Positions 9,301 through 19,382 are shown, counted from the stretch's first letter. The stretch is 64,000 bases of DNA from Toxorhynchites rutilus septentrionalis (GCF_029784135.1 NC_073746.1:8651380-8715379); one strand, 5' to 3'. Translations and numbers: made by a program. Notes: a model not told the origin generated them from the letters alone.

Positions 9301-12291
9301 TCGCAATGTAGTTCACCGTGAAATGATCGTACTATTCCACCACCTGTTCAAGTTCACGTTCACGGGAACTCTAAACCAGGCTTTAAGGGGTAAGTGTGTC
9401 AAATCACCATAGAAACATTTGTTTTTTTTCTTTCTTTATTATTGAGATTTTCAGTCAAAGGCTGGTTCATCTCTAAGAAGCTAATTTGTTGTCTCGTACA
9501 ACCTCCATATACCAAATTTGGTTCCTTTTGCTTGATTAGTTCTTGAGTAATGCAGAAATTTGTGTTTTCATTTGTATTTTATTTTTATGGCAGCTTCCCC
9601 TCAAAGAGGAAGGAGGAGTGCCGAACCACCATAAAAACGTTTATCGATCCCTCAAACCTCTATATGCCAAGTATGGTTGAATTTGCTTGATTGAATAACT
9701 AATCGCTTCAGGTCATTCTTGCGGTTCTTGTCTCTGTCAGATACGGAGAATTCGTGTGAGGTTTCCCCACAATACAGACGGTGAAACAGCGTGCTATGTT
9801 GTCTTGCAACAAGCCGCACAGGTGGCCCTAATTTTTCTACGATCACGTAGTCAGAGAGGGCGAAACTAGAAAAAGTGACTCGAAACGAGCATGAAGGCGT
9901 AAACTTAGAGGAAGCCTTTCAAGAGGAAACGGTTCGAGCTGGCGGCAGTCTCAACATATGGACAAACATCAAAGGCAGTGTTGGCGCCTAAACCAGGCTA
10001 ACTGCGGTTGGAATTGTTCTGGCTAAGCGAACTGTTGGAATAAAAAACACAAGTTTTTGAATTCCAAACTTATATTTCACTAAATACACGTCACTTTCAC
10101 ATTGATGGTGAGGAAAAAACTGGCATGATGAATCATGTTGCACGCTTCTTTTAGGTTCTTCGGAAAGTTGGTGGGGTGTTTATCCTGTCGACTCCAATCG
10201 GCTCGCTCGGGTGCTGTTCGTTCATAATGTTGCTACTCCTCATTCATCTCACTCTCCAACGTCGCGGGGTGATGCGATTGAATGAAATGAATTACGATTG
10301 CTTCGGGTGATGGATGGAGGTTTCAATTTATATCGTCCTGACTCGTCAGAACACGTCTGCGCTCGCTATGCGTGGCGCGAACAGGCATTTTTTTAAATTT
10401 CCCAACTCCATTACTTTTGATTGATTCGCATGTCAGACTCGCTTCGGTTCACACACACTCGATTTCTAATTCGTGAGAAGGAATGCAAACGCGGTACTCC
10501 AACGTAAAGTGTTGGTCAAGAACAATTGCGTACCTCAGTCACAACAATATGCAATTTGTTTGGTCAAATCTTTGAAATTTCAGTCACGGAGGTATATTTT
10601 GTCAGATTTCTTCCCGATCATGATTTTAAGACCTTTTCCATCTGGTTTGGACCGGAGCAAAACAACCCACATTTTCTGGGCAAACCGTGACACGGAGAAC
10701 AGAAAAACCGTGACACGGAGAACAGAAAAAACGGGAAAAAGCAGGTACGACGGTTGAGTAGAAGCGTTGACAACAGAGGGAAGGCGTGTGAAAGCGATAG
10801 ATTCAGAGGTTAGGAATTCTTCACGTTTTTTTTTCAATATGGGTCAACTCTTCCTCGAAGGAAATTGTTTTCCGATGGAGATTTCGCTTGAGCAATTTCC
10901 TTGCTCCTGTTCCAACAAATAAGGAGGAGTTTGAAGTCTTAATATCTGAGATTTCATCATAAACAAATGCCCCACCATCTGCCAATTGTACTTAGAACAC
11001 CAATACGAGTGAACCGAGTAGCGTAGTAGAGTGATCGCGTAGTAGGCAGTCAGCAATTTGGCTTCATAGCCAACGGGAATTATATAAAGATATCAGCGAG
11101 GAATGGAGATCTGCTAATTGACACGGTAGCTGGATCGATCATCCAGAGGATATTTAAAGAATAAGGTGATGCTAAAGATACCACCGGAGTAAGAGTGACG
11201 TCGAATTTTAGAAATTTTAGAGAATATTCTCATAGATTGTCACATAAAATAAAACCTTCAAGCAGCTTCACAATACTGTATTTGAGTTTGCCAAAAAGTT
11301 TGTTTCCGACACACAAATCTTCGAGTAGAAGATCGAGAGATATAGCATAAATCTAAACATACGCGAAGAAGATGGCTTAGGAAAATATATTTTAATCAGG
11401 AGTTAAAATTATATTAGCTTACAATTACACATTGCTCCGAAACAAAAGACAGAACCTTCATGAATTCAAAAGCCGGTACGGATCGTATCCTTCTGTATTC
11501 CATCGTATAAAAATAAGAAAATATTTTCGGAGCAGCTGCTAAATGTTGGCATCAAAAAACTTAACGATATATTCGAATGTAGAATGTTAGAGAACGTTTT
11601 GAAAATCGTTTAGTCAAGATCGGTATTTTTATAAAGATTGGCCAATCCTTAAGTTAGCGCCATTTGGAAACAGACGAACCCATGCAGAAATATGATTCGA
11701 TAGGGCAGATTCAAATATACTGATATTCAAACGCTTAAAACTCTACCATATAAATAACAAGTGGGAGAAAATTGTGCTTTAACAACTATCCTTGTCACCT
11801 CCTTCCAGAGTCAACCTGGTACAGTGGAACGAAGACCTGTACGAGAAGCAGCTGATCGAGCGCACCCATGACGCCTGCGATGGTCTCGTCGATATCGTAA
11901 TTGATTTTGGCACAACTTCGCGCAGCTTGCACCGATCGATGCAATGTCTCACTAAAGGGGGTCACGTATTTATCAGCGACGAAATCGCCGAAAAGCTGCT
12001 GGCCAGATTCTCCAAACGGGCGGAGGATCGTGGTGTTTTCATCGAAGTCGTTCCCACGGGCACAATTGAACAGCTGCACCAACTAGTGAAGCTGGTAGCG
12101 ACCGGTCAGGTTGGTTTATTTATTGTACTTGCTTCTACCTAGCAATCGAATAACTGTTTTCCTATTTATTTTAGATTGAACCCCCACCATATTCAGTATT
12201 CCCCTCGGATCAGGCCGCCGAAGTGGTGCACAAGCTAGCTAGCTCGGAAATTCCTGGACGTGCCATATTGAGATTCCACGACATCGAGTAA
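5519..12291 (+). CDS. Medium-chain dehydrogenase/reductase (MDR) superfamily protein
   Basis: Three exons (5519-6327, 11809-12109, 12175-12291) join in phase to encode 408 aa. The ATG at 5519 sits in a strong context (GCCGCCATG). The N-terminal GroES-like fold is seen around residues 20-48 and 119-190 (ILVVYAGACYR, FPGFEVAGVIESLG, VGQRVVLYP). The Rossmann fold follows, with a GTGGLA dinucleotide-binding loop at 225-230. Residue C46 aligns with the first catalytic zinc ligand of alcohol dehydrogenases. The usual GHE is PGFE, so the histidine ligand is missing, and no structural-zinc cysteine cluster is visible. It is therefore probably a zinc-independent, quinone-reductase-like or VAT1-like NAD(P)H enzyme; the substrate is unknown. 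A Ser/Gln-rich insert of about 70 residues (49-118) interrupts the catalytic domain. Intron 1 is 5,481 bp and crowded with repeats; intron 2 is 65 bp. Confidence 0.88.
6960..7781. mobile_element. hAT-type nonautonomous element with 8-bp target duplication
   Basis: An 822-bp block is flanked on both sides by CGAATTCG (6952-6959 and 7782-7789). The repeat R1 sequence resumes directly outside the block. Ends are TTTTTAAAACTGAG and GAACAAAAA, a short imperfect inverted repeat. An 8-bp target duplication is the hAT hallmark. The target is palindromic, which slightly weakens the evidence. No transposase is present. Confidence 0.6.
8693..9382. mobile_element. MITE rich in GTGAACGTGAAC motifs
   Basis: The inverted ends share GGTTTAGAGTTCCCGTGAAC and lie within repeat R1, with a possible TTAAGG duplication (8687-8692 and 9383-9388). 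Many internal copies of GTGAAC/GTTCAC in both orientations make the element able to fold. It is noncoding. Confidence 0.65.
9693..11808 (+). other. Remainder of MDR intron 1
   Basis: No gene is recognised. A 23-bp unit (starting CCGTGACACGGAG) is repeated exactly in tandem at 10685-10730. The stretch 10000-10460 has a higher GC content and may be an old element end, but I cannot assign it. A pyrimidine-rich acceptor ends the intron at 11808. Confidence 0.5.
10685..10730. repeat. Two-copy 23-bp tandem repeat
   Basis: Two identical adjacent 23-bp units, each beginning CCGTGACACGGAGAACAG, lie in the MDR intron. This is a recent slippage-type duplication with no visible function. Confidence 0.9.
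11809..12109 (+). CDS. MDR gene, coding exon 2
   Basis: The acceptor is a pyrimidine tract ending in TTCCAG at 11808. The first base completes the split arginine codon (AG+A), giving CERVNLVQWNEDLYE across the junction. The exon encodes the second half of the Rossmann domain (DIVIDFGTTSRSL, KGGHVFISDE). It ends on a codon boundary at GGTCAG|GTTGGT. Confidence 0.87.
12175..12291 (+). CDS. MDR gene, coding exon 3
   Basis: After a 65-bp intron ending in TTTTAG, the exon encodes the 38 C-terminal residues. They end in AAEVVHKLASSEIPGRAILRF followed by HDIE and TAA (12289-12291). This is the usual MDR C-terminal return strand (a segment resembling A...G..IGK.V....), which supports the joining. 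Confidence 0.87.
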   Translation: MEPPPYSVFPSDQAAEVVHKLASSEIPGRAILRFHDIE

Positions 12292-13610
12292 ACAAAAGAA
12301 AAACATCAGTAAGCGAGAACTAACCAACTTTCTTCTTCTCATAGTCCTCTCAAACAATAGAGAACACTTACCATAAGTAAGTTAAACAATTAGCGGGGAA
12401 ATTATTGATGATGAAAGAGTGAATTTATTAGGTGTGCAAAAGCATTGAAGCACTCGTCGTATTTAGGCGCTTATTCATTTCCTCGTTTGAACTGTTTTTC
12501 CTGATGCAGAAACTAAATTAGGAAGAGCTAAAAATCCTTACACAAAACTAGAAAAAAAAAAACAATTCAAAATTACATTAAAATTCATGAATGTATGATT
12601 TGCGTAAACGTAACGATAAGCAAACAACTAAATAGCAATTACCTAATCGAAAACAATTGGAGTTTCAAATCTTATGATTGATTGAAATCGATTTTGTATA
12701 GGAGGCAAGCGGCTTCTAATTCACTTATTTATACGCGTTGGTAGCATACACAAAAATATTACGCTGCAACAGAAATCTACAGTGAATTTATTTCGAACCC
12801 TTACCCTTAGTAAGCAGCACACAAACACAAACCGGTGATCAAACTTCAGGAGATGTCCGGCAGACAGGCAAGACACAAACATATACAAAATCAATAACTA
12901 GGATCAAAGATTTTCGACTTAGGATGATGGATCAGCGCACTAGTTTTAGACATGACAACTCTAACCTATTTTTGAGTAGTGAAAAAAGTAAAAACTTTTC
13001 TGAATTTTATTGAAGGAATGTTCTCTAAACTCGAGGATTTGATGTACAAAACACAAAAATATGGTTTAACATTACTCTACTGCTACTACTACTACACAAG
13101 ATGGGAGTTTGGTTCATCAGGGATAAAACTTAATGAAGTGTGCGAAACGCCTATCTGAACGTAGGGAAAGCCGTATCGTCAGTCCGCTCCTCACCGTGTA
13201 TAATTTATCGTAGAGAGAAAAGCAGCGATCGTTTGTTCGTTCAAATACAATAATTGTAATTCAGTTGTGATAAGGTTTTCCCCCCTTACAGTGGTTTCTG
13301 GAAATCCAAAGGATTTCGGCTGCCGGTGGGGTGTGAACACGTTTGATTTAGTCTTTTAGTTTCAGTTCAACCTCGTTTTAAAAAATACTGTGAACGATTC
13401 GATTGATGAGTACGCGAAAGGAGGCGCGTTCATTGTGAACAGGAGAGGGAAGAAAGAAACAAACGAAAACAAAGGAGTAAGCAGATGAATTTGATGATGC
13501 GATGTGCTTAGAATAATCTTAACTTAATTATAGCTTAAACAGACAAAGCAGAAGATAAACAGATAACAATGTGTATTATTGAATGAAATAAAGAACTGTA
13601 TAGGAGTTTC
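12292..13610 (+). other. Likely 3' UTR of the MDR gene
   Basis: About 1.3 kb without coding frames or recognisable repeats. An AATAAA at 13587-13592 is a plausible poly(A) signal. The UTR length is an inference; an earlier end cannot be excluded. Confidence 0.45.
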
Positions 13611-14400
13611 AAAAAAAGGAAGATCAGTGGAGAAGTTTTCTGCTTTTTAGAGAAACGTTCCAAAATTGTTCTTACACCATTTGCAGAAGTTGTGCAGAGA
13701 GATCTAGAAAAAGTTGCCAACCATAAATATCAAGCTTTGAACGAAATGTATTCCGTACATCTTGTAGGAAACAGGCCAGATGCTTCGGCCATGGAACGGA
13801 ATCCGAGTGATCTGACGCACAATGCCGGCAAGTCTTGACGTATGAAGATAGAAAATGCCGAAGAGGAATGAGATATGATGCAAGCCCTGGTGGCCCTGGA
13901 CGGGATGGCTCCTATGTTCTGCATGGATGAAAGGGTGCGTCAGAAAAAATCGCACCAATGATAATTATCATTATCCCACAAATTTATCATTTTGACGTAG
14001 GACTACGTCTAACCGGAAGATATAGGGGGTGAAATGGAAATCTAGGCACTGAACAAGTAGGAAAAAATGCAAGATTTGGAACGCTTATTACTCGAGCATT
14101 TCTCAATAGATCGCAAAGGTTTTTGCATCAATTGATAGGAAATATATCTACGCATCTATCATAACGAATAACATTTCATTTTTCTTGAGATAAATAATTG
14201 AATAATTGTGAAATATCAAGCATTGTCAAAATGCACTATGTGCCCATTTTTGATTGGTCCATTTTGTGCTCCTCAAATCGTACCGACCAAAACGGGCAAC
14301 CAGAGCAGCAGCGAAATAGAATGAAGCACGATTGGAAAGGAAAAAGAAAAAAATGAACGAAACATTGGTCGCAGTCTCACACATGCGTAATTCTCGAGCC
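13611..14400. other. Intergenic stretch without recognised features
   Basis: Between the MDR 3' end and the first histone relic I see only short frames on both strands with no family resemblance. From about 14270 the base composition rises in GC, probably the remains of the histone promoter. Confidence 0.5.
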
Positions 14401-14511
14401 AGCCAGTCAGCTTAAAAATCCCCGCTCCGCTGCCGCAACGATCATTCTCATTCAAACCGTACACCACATCGGTTCGCATCATAACACATCAACAAACCAA
14501 CCCAAGCAGCC

Positions 14512-14966
14512 ATGTCTGGACATGGTAAAGGAGGAAAAGTGAAGGGAAAGGCAAAATCCCGCTCGAACCGTGTTGATCTGGAGTTCCCCGCAAGGGTAGC
14601 TAGGCCGAGCGCGTTAGTACCAGTGCACCAGTCCACCTAGTCGGCGTTATATAGTTTCGGCCGCCGAAGTGATCGAGTTGGCTGGTAAAGCTGCTCGCGA
14701 CGATAAGAAAACCCGCATTCAGAACAGAACACATCAAGACAACAGGCAGTTGCTGCGAGTGGCGTGTGGCAAACGCAATCGCAAAACGGCATCAGGTAGC
14801 AGAAGAAAAAAGTTTGTTCTTTATACAACAAGAGCAAAACAACAAACTGGTGGCAAATCCAGAACAAGGCGGCATCGAGGGCGTTCGAAATGGTTTTTTT
14901 CAAAACCACGAGTACTAAGTTTTCTAAATTGGAACCATTCCATAAAACAAGGCGCTTTTCAGGGCC
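14512..14966 (+). pseudogene. Histone H2A pseudogene, copy 1
   Basis: The start ATG at 14512 opens MSGHGKGGKVKGKAKSRSNR, an almost intact H2A N-terminal tail. After VDLEFP about 20 bp are lost, and the sequence continues as LRKG with a stop, then AERV, TSAPVHLVGVI and, after frame changes, VIELAGKAARDDKKTRI. Downstream of KTRI the sequence no longer looks like H2A. A histone-type stem-loop lies at 14951-14966, 439 bp from the ATG, roughly where a 375-bp H2A gene plus short 3' UTR would end. The leader (CATTCTCATTCAAACCG) and a TTAAAAAT box near 14411 look like a decayed histone promoter. The gene is intronless and clearly dead. Confidence 0.85.
14951..14966 (+). terminator. Histone mRNA 3' stem-loop of H2A copy 1 (decayed)
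   Basis: GGCGCTTTTCAGGGCC matches the metazoan histone 3'-end hairpin (6-bp stem, 4-nt TTTC loop) with one stem mismatch. In active genes this hairpin binds SLBP and directs poly(A)-independent 3' cleavage. Here it marks the old end of the H2A gene. Confidence 0.75.
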
Positions 14967-15344
14967 ATTAAACCTTCCAAAAAAGAGTTTAGGAAATACA
15001 GTTCAATGCTTTCTAAATAATAAAACACAAATTGATTTTTTCATAATTTGTTTGCCAGGATCTGGTGAGTATGTGAATTTGGCAGTTGTTCTGAGCTTAT
15101 TGATAGTTGGGGACTTTCCTGATTATTCAATTTTCACCAATTCTTAAATTGTTTCCAGATTGAAAGTACAGTAATTTACAATTTGTTCGACATTTAGCTA
15201 ATTGGACGCACATGTAATGCGACTTATTTAGTTGGACATTTGTGAACATAGAGATCCAAATTAAGACCCCACATTGAAAGTCGACACTGTCCACTGTCAT
15301 CGCAAATGTTCCATTACAGGTTAAAATCGCCTCCAATGCGACAC

Positions 15345-15420
15345 TGAGTGGCGCTTCGGCACGTCGCATTGAATGTAATTTACTGTACAACATGTCACAA
15401 AGCTGGATGGGAAGAAATTT
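15345..15420. repeat. Segment duplicated with the H2A relics, copy A
   Basis: The stretch containing CGGCACGTCGCATTGAATGT and GTCACAAAGCTGGATGGGAA recurs at 16098-16152 with a few changes. It is followed in both places by ATATCGAGTGATAACAAAA. The shared flank shows that the two H2A relics belong to a duplicated unit rather than being independent insertions. Confidence 0.7.
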
Positions 15421-15541
15421 TCCAACTGTGAAAGCTGTGGCGAGTGGCAACAAATCGCTAAACAGGAAGGTTTAGCCGAACAAGATGGGGATATCGAGTG
15501 ATAACAAAACAATAAACTCTTTAGATTGAAGATAATTTTGT

Positions 15542-15557
15542 GATCCTGAAAAGGACC
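15542..15557 (-). terminator. Orphan histone-type 3' stem-loop on the minus strand
   Basis: On the minus strand the sequence reads GGTCCTTTTCAGGATC: a 6-bp stem (one G-U pair) around the canonical TTTC loop. No histone coding sequence is recognisable upstream of it (15558-15720). In insect histone repeats H2A and H2B are divergent, so this may be the last trace of a deleted divergent partner. Confidence 0.6.
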
Positions 15558-15717
15558 CTTTTTAGCCTGCATGTGAATCCAACGAGCGAACAAATCGTAA
15601 TGAATGTATTTTTTTGCCATCGCTCCCTTTTAACGCTCATTCGTTCGTCTCGTTGGACTCGCCCCTCTGGCTGAGTCTGCCGATTTGTCTCTATGCTGTG
15701 AGTGTGTACCGCTAGAG

Positions 15718-15724
15718 TATAAAA
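15718..15724 (+). promoter_or_regulatory. TATA box of H2A copy 2
   Basis: TATAAAA lies about 60-75 bp upstream of the first H2A-like codons and is followed by TTTCAAACCGTAAAC, similar to the leader of copy 1. The retained promoter suggests that this copy arose by DNA duplication, not by reverse transcription. Confidence 0.6.
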
Positions 15725-15780
15725 CACGCGGACCCCAAAAAAATATCTTATTTTCTTTCAAACCGTAAACCCGTGTGGTT

Positions 15781-16200
15781 GTACGGCATCGGCATCGTGG
15801 ACGTAACAAAGAAGGACAAGTTAAGGGAAAGGCAAAGTCTCACTCGAACCGTGCAGGTCTCCAGTTCCCTGTTGGTCGCATTTACTGATTGCTCCGCAAG
15901 GGTAACTAGGCCGAATAGATTGGTGCCGGAGCACCAGTATACCTAACAGCGATTATAGAGTTTCGGCCGTCGGAGTGCTCGAGTTGGCTTGCAAAGCTGC
16001 TCACGACAATCAGAAAACCCGCATCAAGAACAGAGCAGCTTCGGTTCGGCGCTCATCAAGGCAACAATTAGTTTCAGTGAGTGGCAAAGTGTTTCTCCGG
16101 CACGTCGCATTAAATGTAATTTACTGAACAATATGTCACAAGCTGGATGGGAATATCGAGTGATAACAAAAACACAACACCAAAGGTTCTTTTCAGAACC
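15781..16200 (+). pseudogene. Histone H2A pseudogene, copy 2
   Basis: The start codon is lost (GTACGGCATCGG region). The frame then reads [23 protein letters not shown], a stop, LLRKGN, a stop, and IGAGAPVYLTAIIEF. After a frameshift it gives VLELACKAAHDNQKTRI. The gap in copy 1 after the tail is intact here, so copy 2 is the better record of the ancestor. After KTRI both copies share the same non-H2A sequence (AGAACAGA...CATCAAG), so they had decayed together before or during duplication. It ends in a perfect histone stem-loop. Confidence 0.88.
16185..16200 (+). terminator. Histone mRNA 3' stem-loop of H2A copy 2 (perfect)
   Basis: GGTTCTTTTCAGAACC is a perfect 6-bp stem with TTTC loop, followed by ATCA, close to the consensus flank. 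It survives intact although the coding region is dead. Confidence 0.85.
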
Positions 16201-16607
16201 ATCAACATATTCATTAAGAGTAAACAGTAAACTAATCCATTTTTCAGGTAGATAGGTAGGTATTCACGTAGGAGAAGGAAATAAAACAATATATTTAAAA
16301 TATATATTTAACAAAAGCTGTCCCCTTTGTATAGTCCTACGTCACTCCGGTTATGTCCCCAACATTACCCACCCGACTTTTTTCTCAGCAGAAAAAAAAA
16401 ACATGTTACTTTATTGTAGAGAAAACATATTTGAAATGGAAAAGGTAATTTCCATTTATAATTTTTACTTTCTGAGTGCCTATCACATCCCCACTTTCAC
16501 TTTAAACCCAACGGAAAACGATATTATATGCCTCGATGTGAATTTCAATTGGGCTAACAGCACCTAATACGATGTGTAGAGAATACGGGAAATTACTTTT
16601 TCGAATA

Positions 16608-16987
16608 CAGGCGAACCTTTTTTTGTGGGGGATAGGGACCGCAAAAAAAAAAGATTCCCCCAACAAAATAACTCAAATCCACGCCATTCATCGTTTAATT
16701 TCTTTTTGTTTCCATGCTTTGCGATGGGACAGTTTGCCTTTTCGGTTTCGCGTGGCTGTGGTGTGCTTTTAGTTCATGTCGAAACTTGTTGCTATTAGAA
16801 ATCATGTCATGGGTAACTAAGACCATTAGATGAAAGGATGGGAATGATTTGAGAAGTGGATAATTTAGACGCAAATATGCGTTATTTGCATCGAAATACA
16901 TATAAACCATCGAAAAAACTAAATGGACGATATCTTCACAAGAACAGAAAACCACACAAAAAAAATCGCACAAAAACAGGTTTCCTG
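16608..16987. mobile_element. TA-flanked MITE, family M1
   Basis: A 380-bp element starts CAGGCGAACCTTTTTTTGTG and ends in ...AACAGGTTTCCTG, with TA on both sides (16606-16607 and 16988-16989). A second copy lies in reverse orientation at 54131-54635. A TA target and CAGG ends suit a Tc1/mariner or pogo-type nonautonomous element. Confidence 0.75.
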
Positions 16988-17565
16988 TATTCCTTCAGTT
17001 TTCCAATTTTTCTAGTCGCATGAACTTTCCTTGAGTGAAAAAAATCGTTTCATGTTTCAAGTCAATTCAACACAACCGCTACCATATACAATTTTACACT
17101 TACACTTGTGCTAAAAGTTTTGCAATGCATGATCGGTCATTGATATGAAATTTCACGAAGCAAACAACATTAAAGTTCCAAATTTAAATTTTATTCATAT
17201 TCTATAAAATATGAGTTCAAATAAGTTCATTGAAACATCATTCTTCGACCAATCCATCGATAGATTCTTATTGGAATGAAAAAAAAAAATAAACAATTGC
17301 TTTGGTCCGCACTCATTCATCGCTCCCAACCTATTCGTCAGCACGTATGGAACCCGCAATGCCCACGCTAGTTACAATGAGCATTATCCATTTGTGCGCG
17401 TCGCTTATTAAACTATCGACCACGAGGGTATTCACTTACTGATTTCCCCCAGGCACCTTGAATTAGAAATCTCTGTCAGGGAACACATGTCGGTGGGAAC
17501 AAAAGCTCCGCTCACTTTCATGTATTTGCAATACCGATTTCTCCAGCCTACCTTGGTTTTAAAGT

Positions 17566-18022
17566 CTGTAGTTTCATATAATATATAATTTCCTTAATTT
17601 TCACTGTAATGAATTGTTCTGGAGTGCTCAAAATGATTGGTGTAAAACTCTCGTAAATCCATTAGAACATGACTGAGCAATCATTGTGAGTACAAGAGGA
17701 AACTTGTATCTTCAATTATGACCAATCAGAATGAGGTATTTCCGTTTGAAGATTTTTCGATTGTTTGATAGTTAGTTTCATAAAATATATGATCATATTC
17801 ATTGTAATGAATTGTTATGGAGTGCTCAGATCGATTGATGCAAAACTCTCTTAAATCCATCAGGAATTAACTAAGTAATAATTGTAAGTGCATGAGCCGC
17901 CGCTTGGGTCGTCAATTTCGACCAATCAGAACTGGGTATTTAACTAAAAAAATTGTTATGGAGTGCCGAAATCGATTGACGCAATATTCTCATCAATCCA
18001 TCATGAAATGACTAAGTAATAA
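17566..18022. repeat. Degenerate tandem repeat, about 2.5 units
   Basis: A unit with GAATTGTTNTGGAGTGCTC, then TAAATCCATNAG, then GACCAATCAGAA occurs at 17566-17748, 17768-17942 and (shortened) 17951-18022. Unit spacing is about 198 and then 141 bp. Each full unit holds a CCAAT-type motif. No coding sequence is present. Confidence 0.7.
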
Positions 18023-18104
18023 GCGTTTGAAATTGGACATTTTTCATGATGCTATCGACTTTCGTTTTTCAATTTGTACCCCCGATATGTTCCCGAAAGT
18101 CGTT

Positions 18105-18362
18105 ATCCTACGTCAAAAGAAACTATCAGAGAGAGATGTGCGTCATATTGTCAAAAAGCATCGAATAGAACGGTGACTTGCTCGAAAACTCGAGCTGAAC
18201 TTAAGTTGGACGCTTCAGTTTCGAAGGTTTAGCGGCCATTGAAACGTGTCCAAAACATTGTACGATCAAAAATGGTTAATGGACCACGAATACTACCTCG
18301 GCACAGAGAAGCAAGGCTAGAATTCGCATTTCGGAACATGTCTCAAGATTGGAAAGAGGTAT
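18105..18362 (+). pseudogene. Tc1-like transposase fragment
   Basis: Reading in shifting frames gives LSERDVRHIVKKHRIER in the N-terminal helix-turn-helix region and HREARLEFAFRNMSQDWKEV just before the first catalytic Asp. The missing continuation (IIFADEKKFN) is found at 19187-19220, beyond an inserted MITE. The rest of the transposase is not seen. Confidence 0.75.
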
Positions 18363-18449
18363 AATAAAGCTCGTCAGCATTGTGCGTCTTCTTGGTTGTT
18401 TTTTAAATTTTATTCGTTCAAACCATTTCAAATAAAATTTTTATTTTAA

Positions 18450-19182
18450 GGGGGTATTCTAGTGTAGAGACACGAATTTCGGACGTTTTTTCGAACTCCG
18501 TAAAAATAAAACAAAGAATATTTTTACTATCCATTATATCATTATTCGTTTATCTATCTTTCAACAATAAAACAAAAATAGGACGGAAAAAAAATATTCA
18601 TAATTAGAATAGTTACATGCTGGTGAAGTGAGGGTGTTCAAAAAAAAGTTGTGCCATGGCGTACACGATTCCAGTCCTTCTGGTTATCTGAAACAAAAAA
18701 ATCGAACAGATTCTGAATCAGTAAAGATGTCGCTATGGCATGAACCTCGGACAAGTCAAAAACATGGGTTTTAACAAAATGGCGGCCGTTTGAAAACAAA
18801 AATGCTGTTTAAAAGGTTTTTTTTTTGCGTTTACCGATTTTTTAAAAATAGTAAAATTAAAAAGTTATAATTTTTTATTGGTTCATGCGATAGAGAGATG
18901 TATGCAGATTATTTTCATATAAATTTGACATAAATCGGTTCAGTAGAACTTGAGATATCGTGTACGCCAGTTAGAAAAAAACTAGTTCCGAGAGAAACGC
19001 GTTTGAAGTTCATTGTGATGGCCGTAACAGGTTAGATACCACATCACTAAGATGGCTCTAACTAGGTAAATAATAGGATTTTCGATAAGTCCTTTCTAGA
19101 GTATATTCTTAAATGCCTAAACTACAGAAATATGGTAAAAAAAAAATTCGATTTTTTCAGATTTCTAGACTAGAATACCCCC
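18450..19182. mobile_element. piggyBac-type MITE with TTAA target duplication
   Basis: TTAA at 18446-18449 and 19183-19186 flanks a 733-bp block whose ends are inverted copies of GGGGGTATTCTAGT. A TTAA duplication is diagnostic for piggyBac-type insertion. The block sits inside the Tc1 relic and has no coding frame. Confidence 0.8.
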
Positions 19183-19382
19183 TTAAATTATTTTCGCAGA
19201 CGAGAAAAAGTTCAACTGAACAAAATGAATAGTTCTGTTCTCCCGCTTGATTGATTTTAGTATTATGTATCTTTTTCGAGTTGAAGTTTTCAGTGTACTA
19301 GATTCCGAGCAAAATTTGTCTCGAAGAGAAATGTAAAATTTTTGGGTTTGAAACAAAGCAAACTCCACAGTTATTGCAAATA

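Larger units (their letters stand above)
6885..9692 (+). repeat. Dispersed repeat family R1, long copy in intron 1, interrupted
   Basis: The copy starts CTAGCTGACCCGGCAAACTT at about 6885. Related pieces occur at 38514-39180, 45700-46230 (reverse) and 58181-58437 (reverse), and a short stretch lies at 6478-6560. Shared landmarks are CCGTTACATGGAATA and TTTGCTTGATTAGTTCTCGA. There is no coding capacity. The terminal ...CAGCTAGT sequence on the reverse strand would suit a Helitron-like or LINE tail, but the class is not proven. Two younger elements (6960-7781 and 8693-9382) split this copy. Confidence 0.65.
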
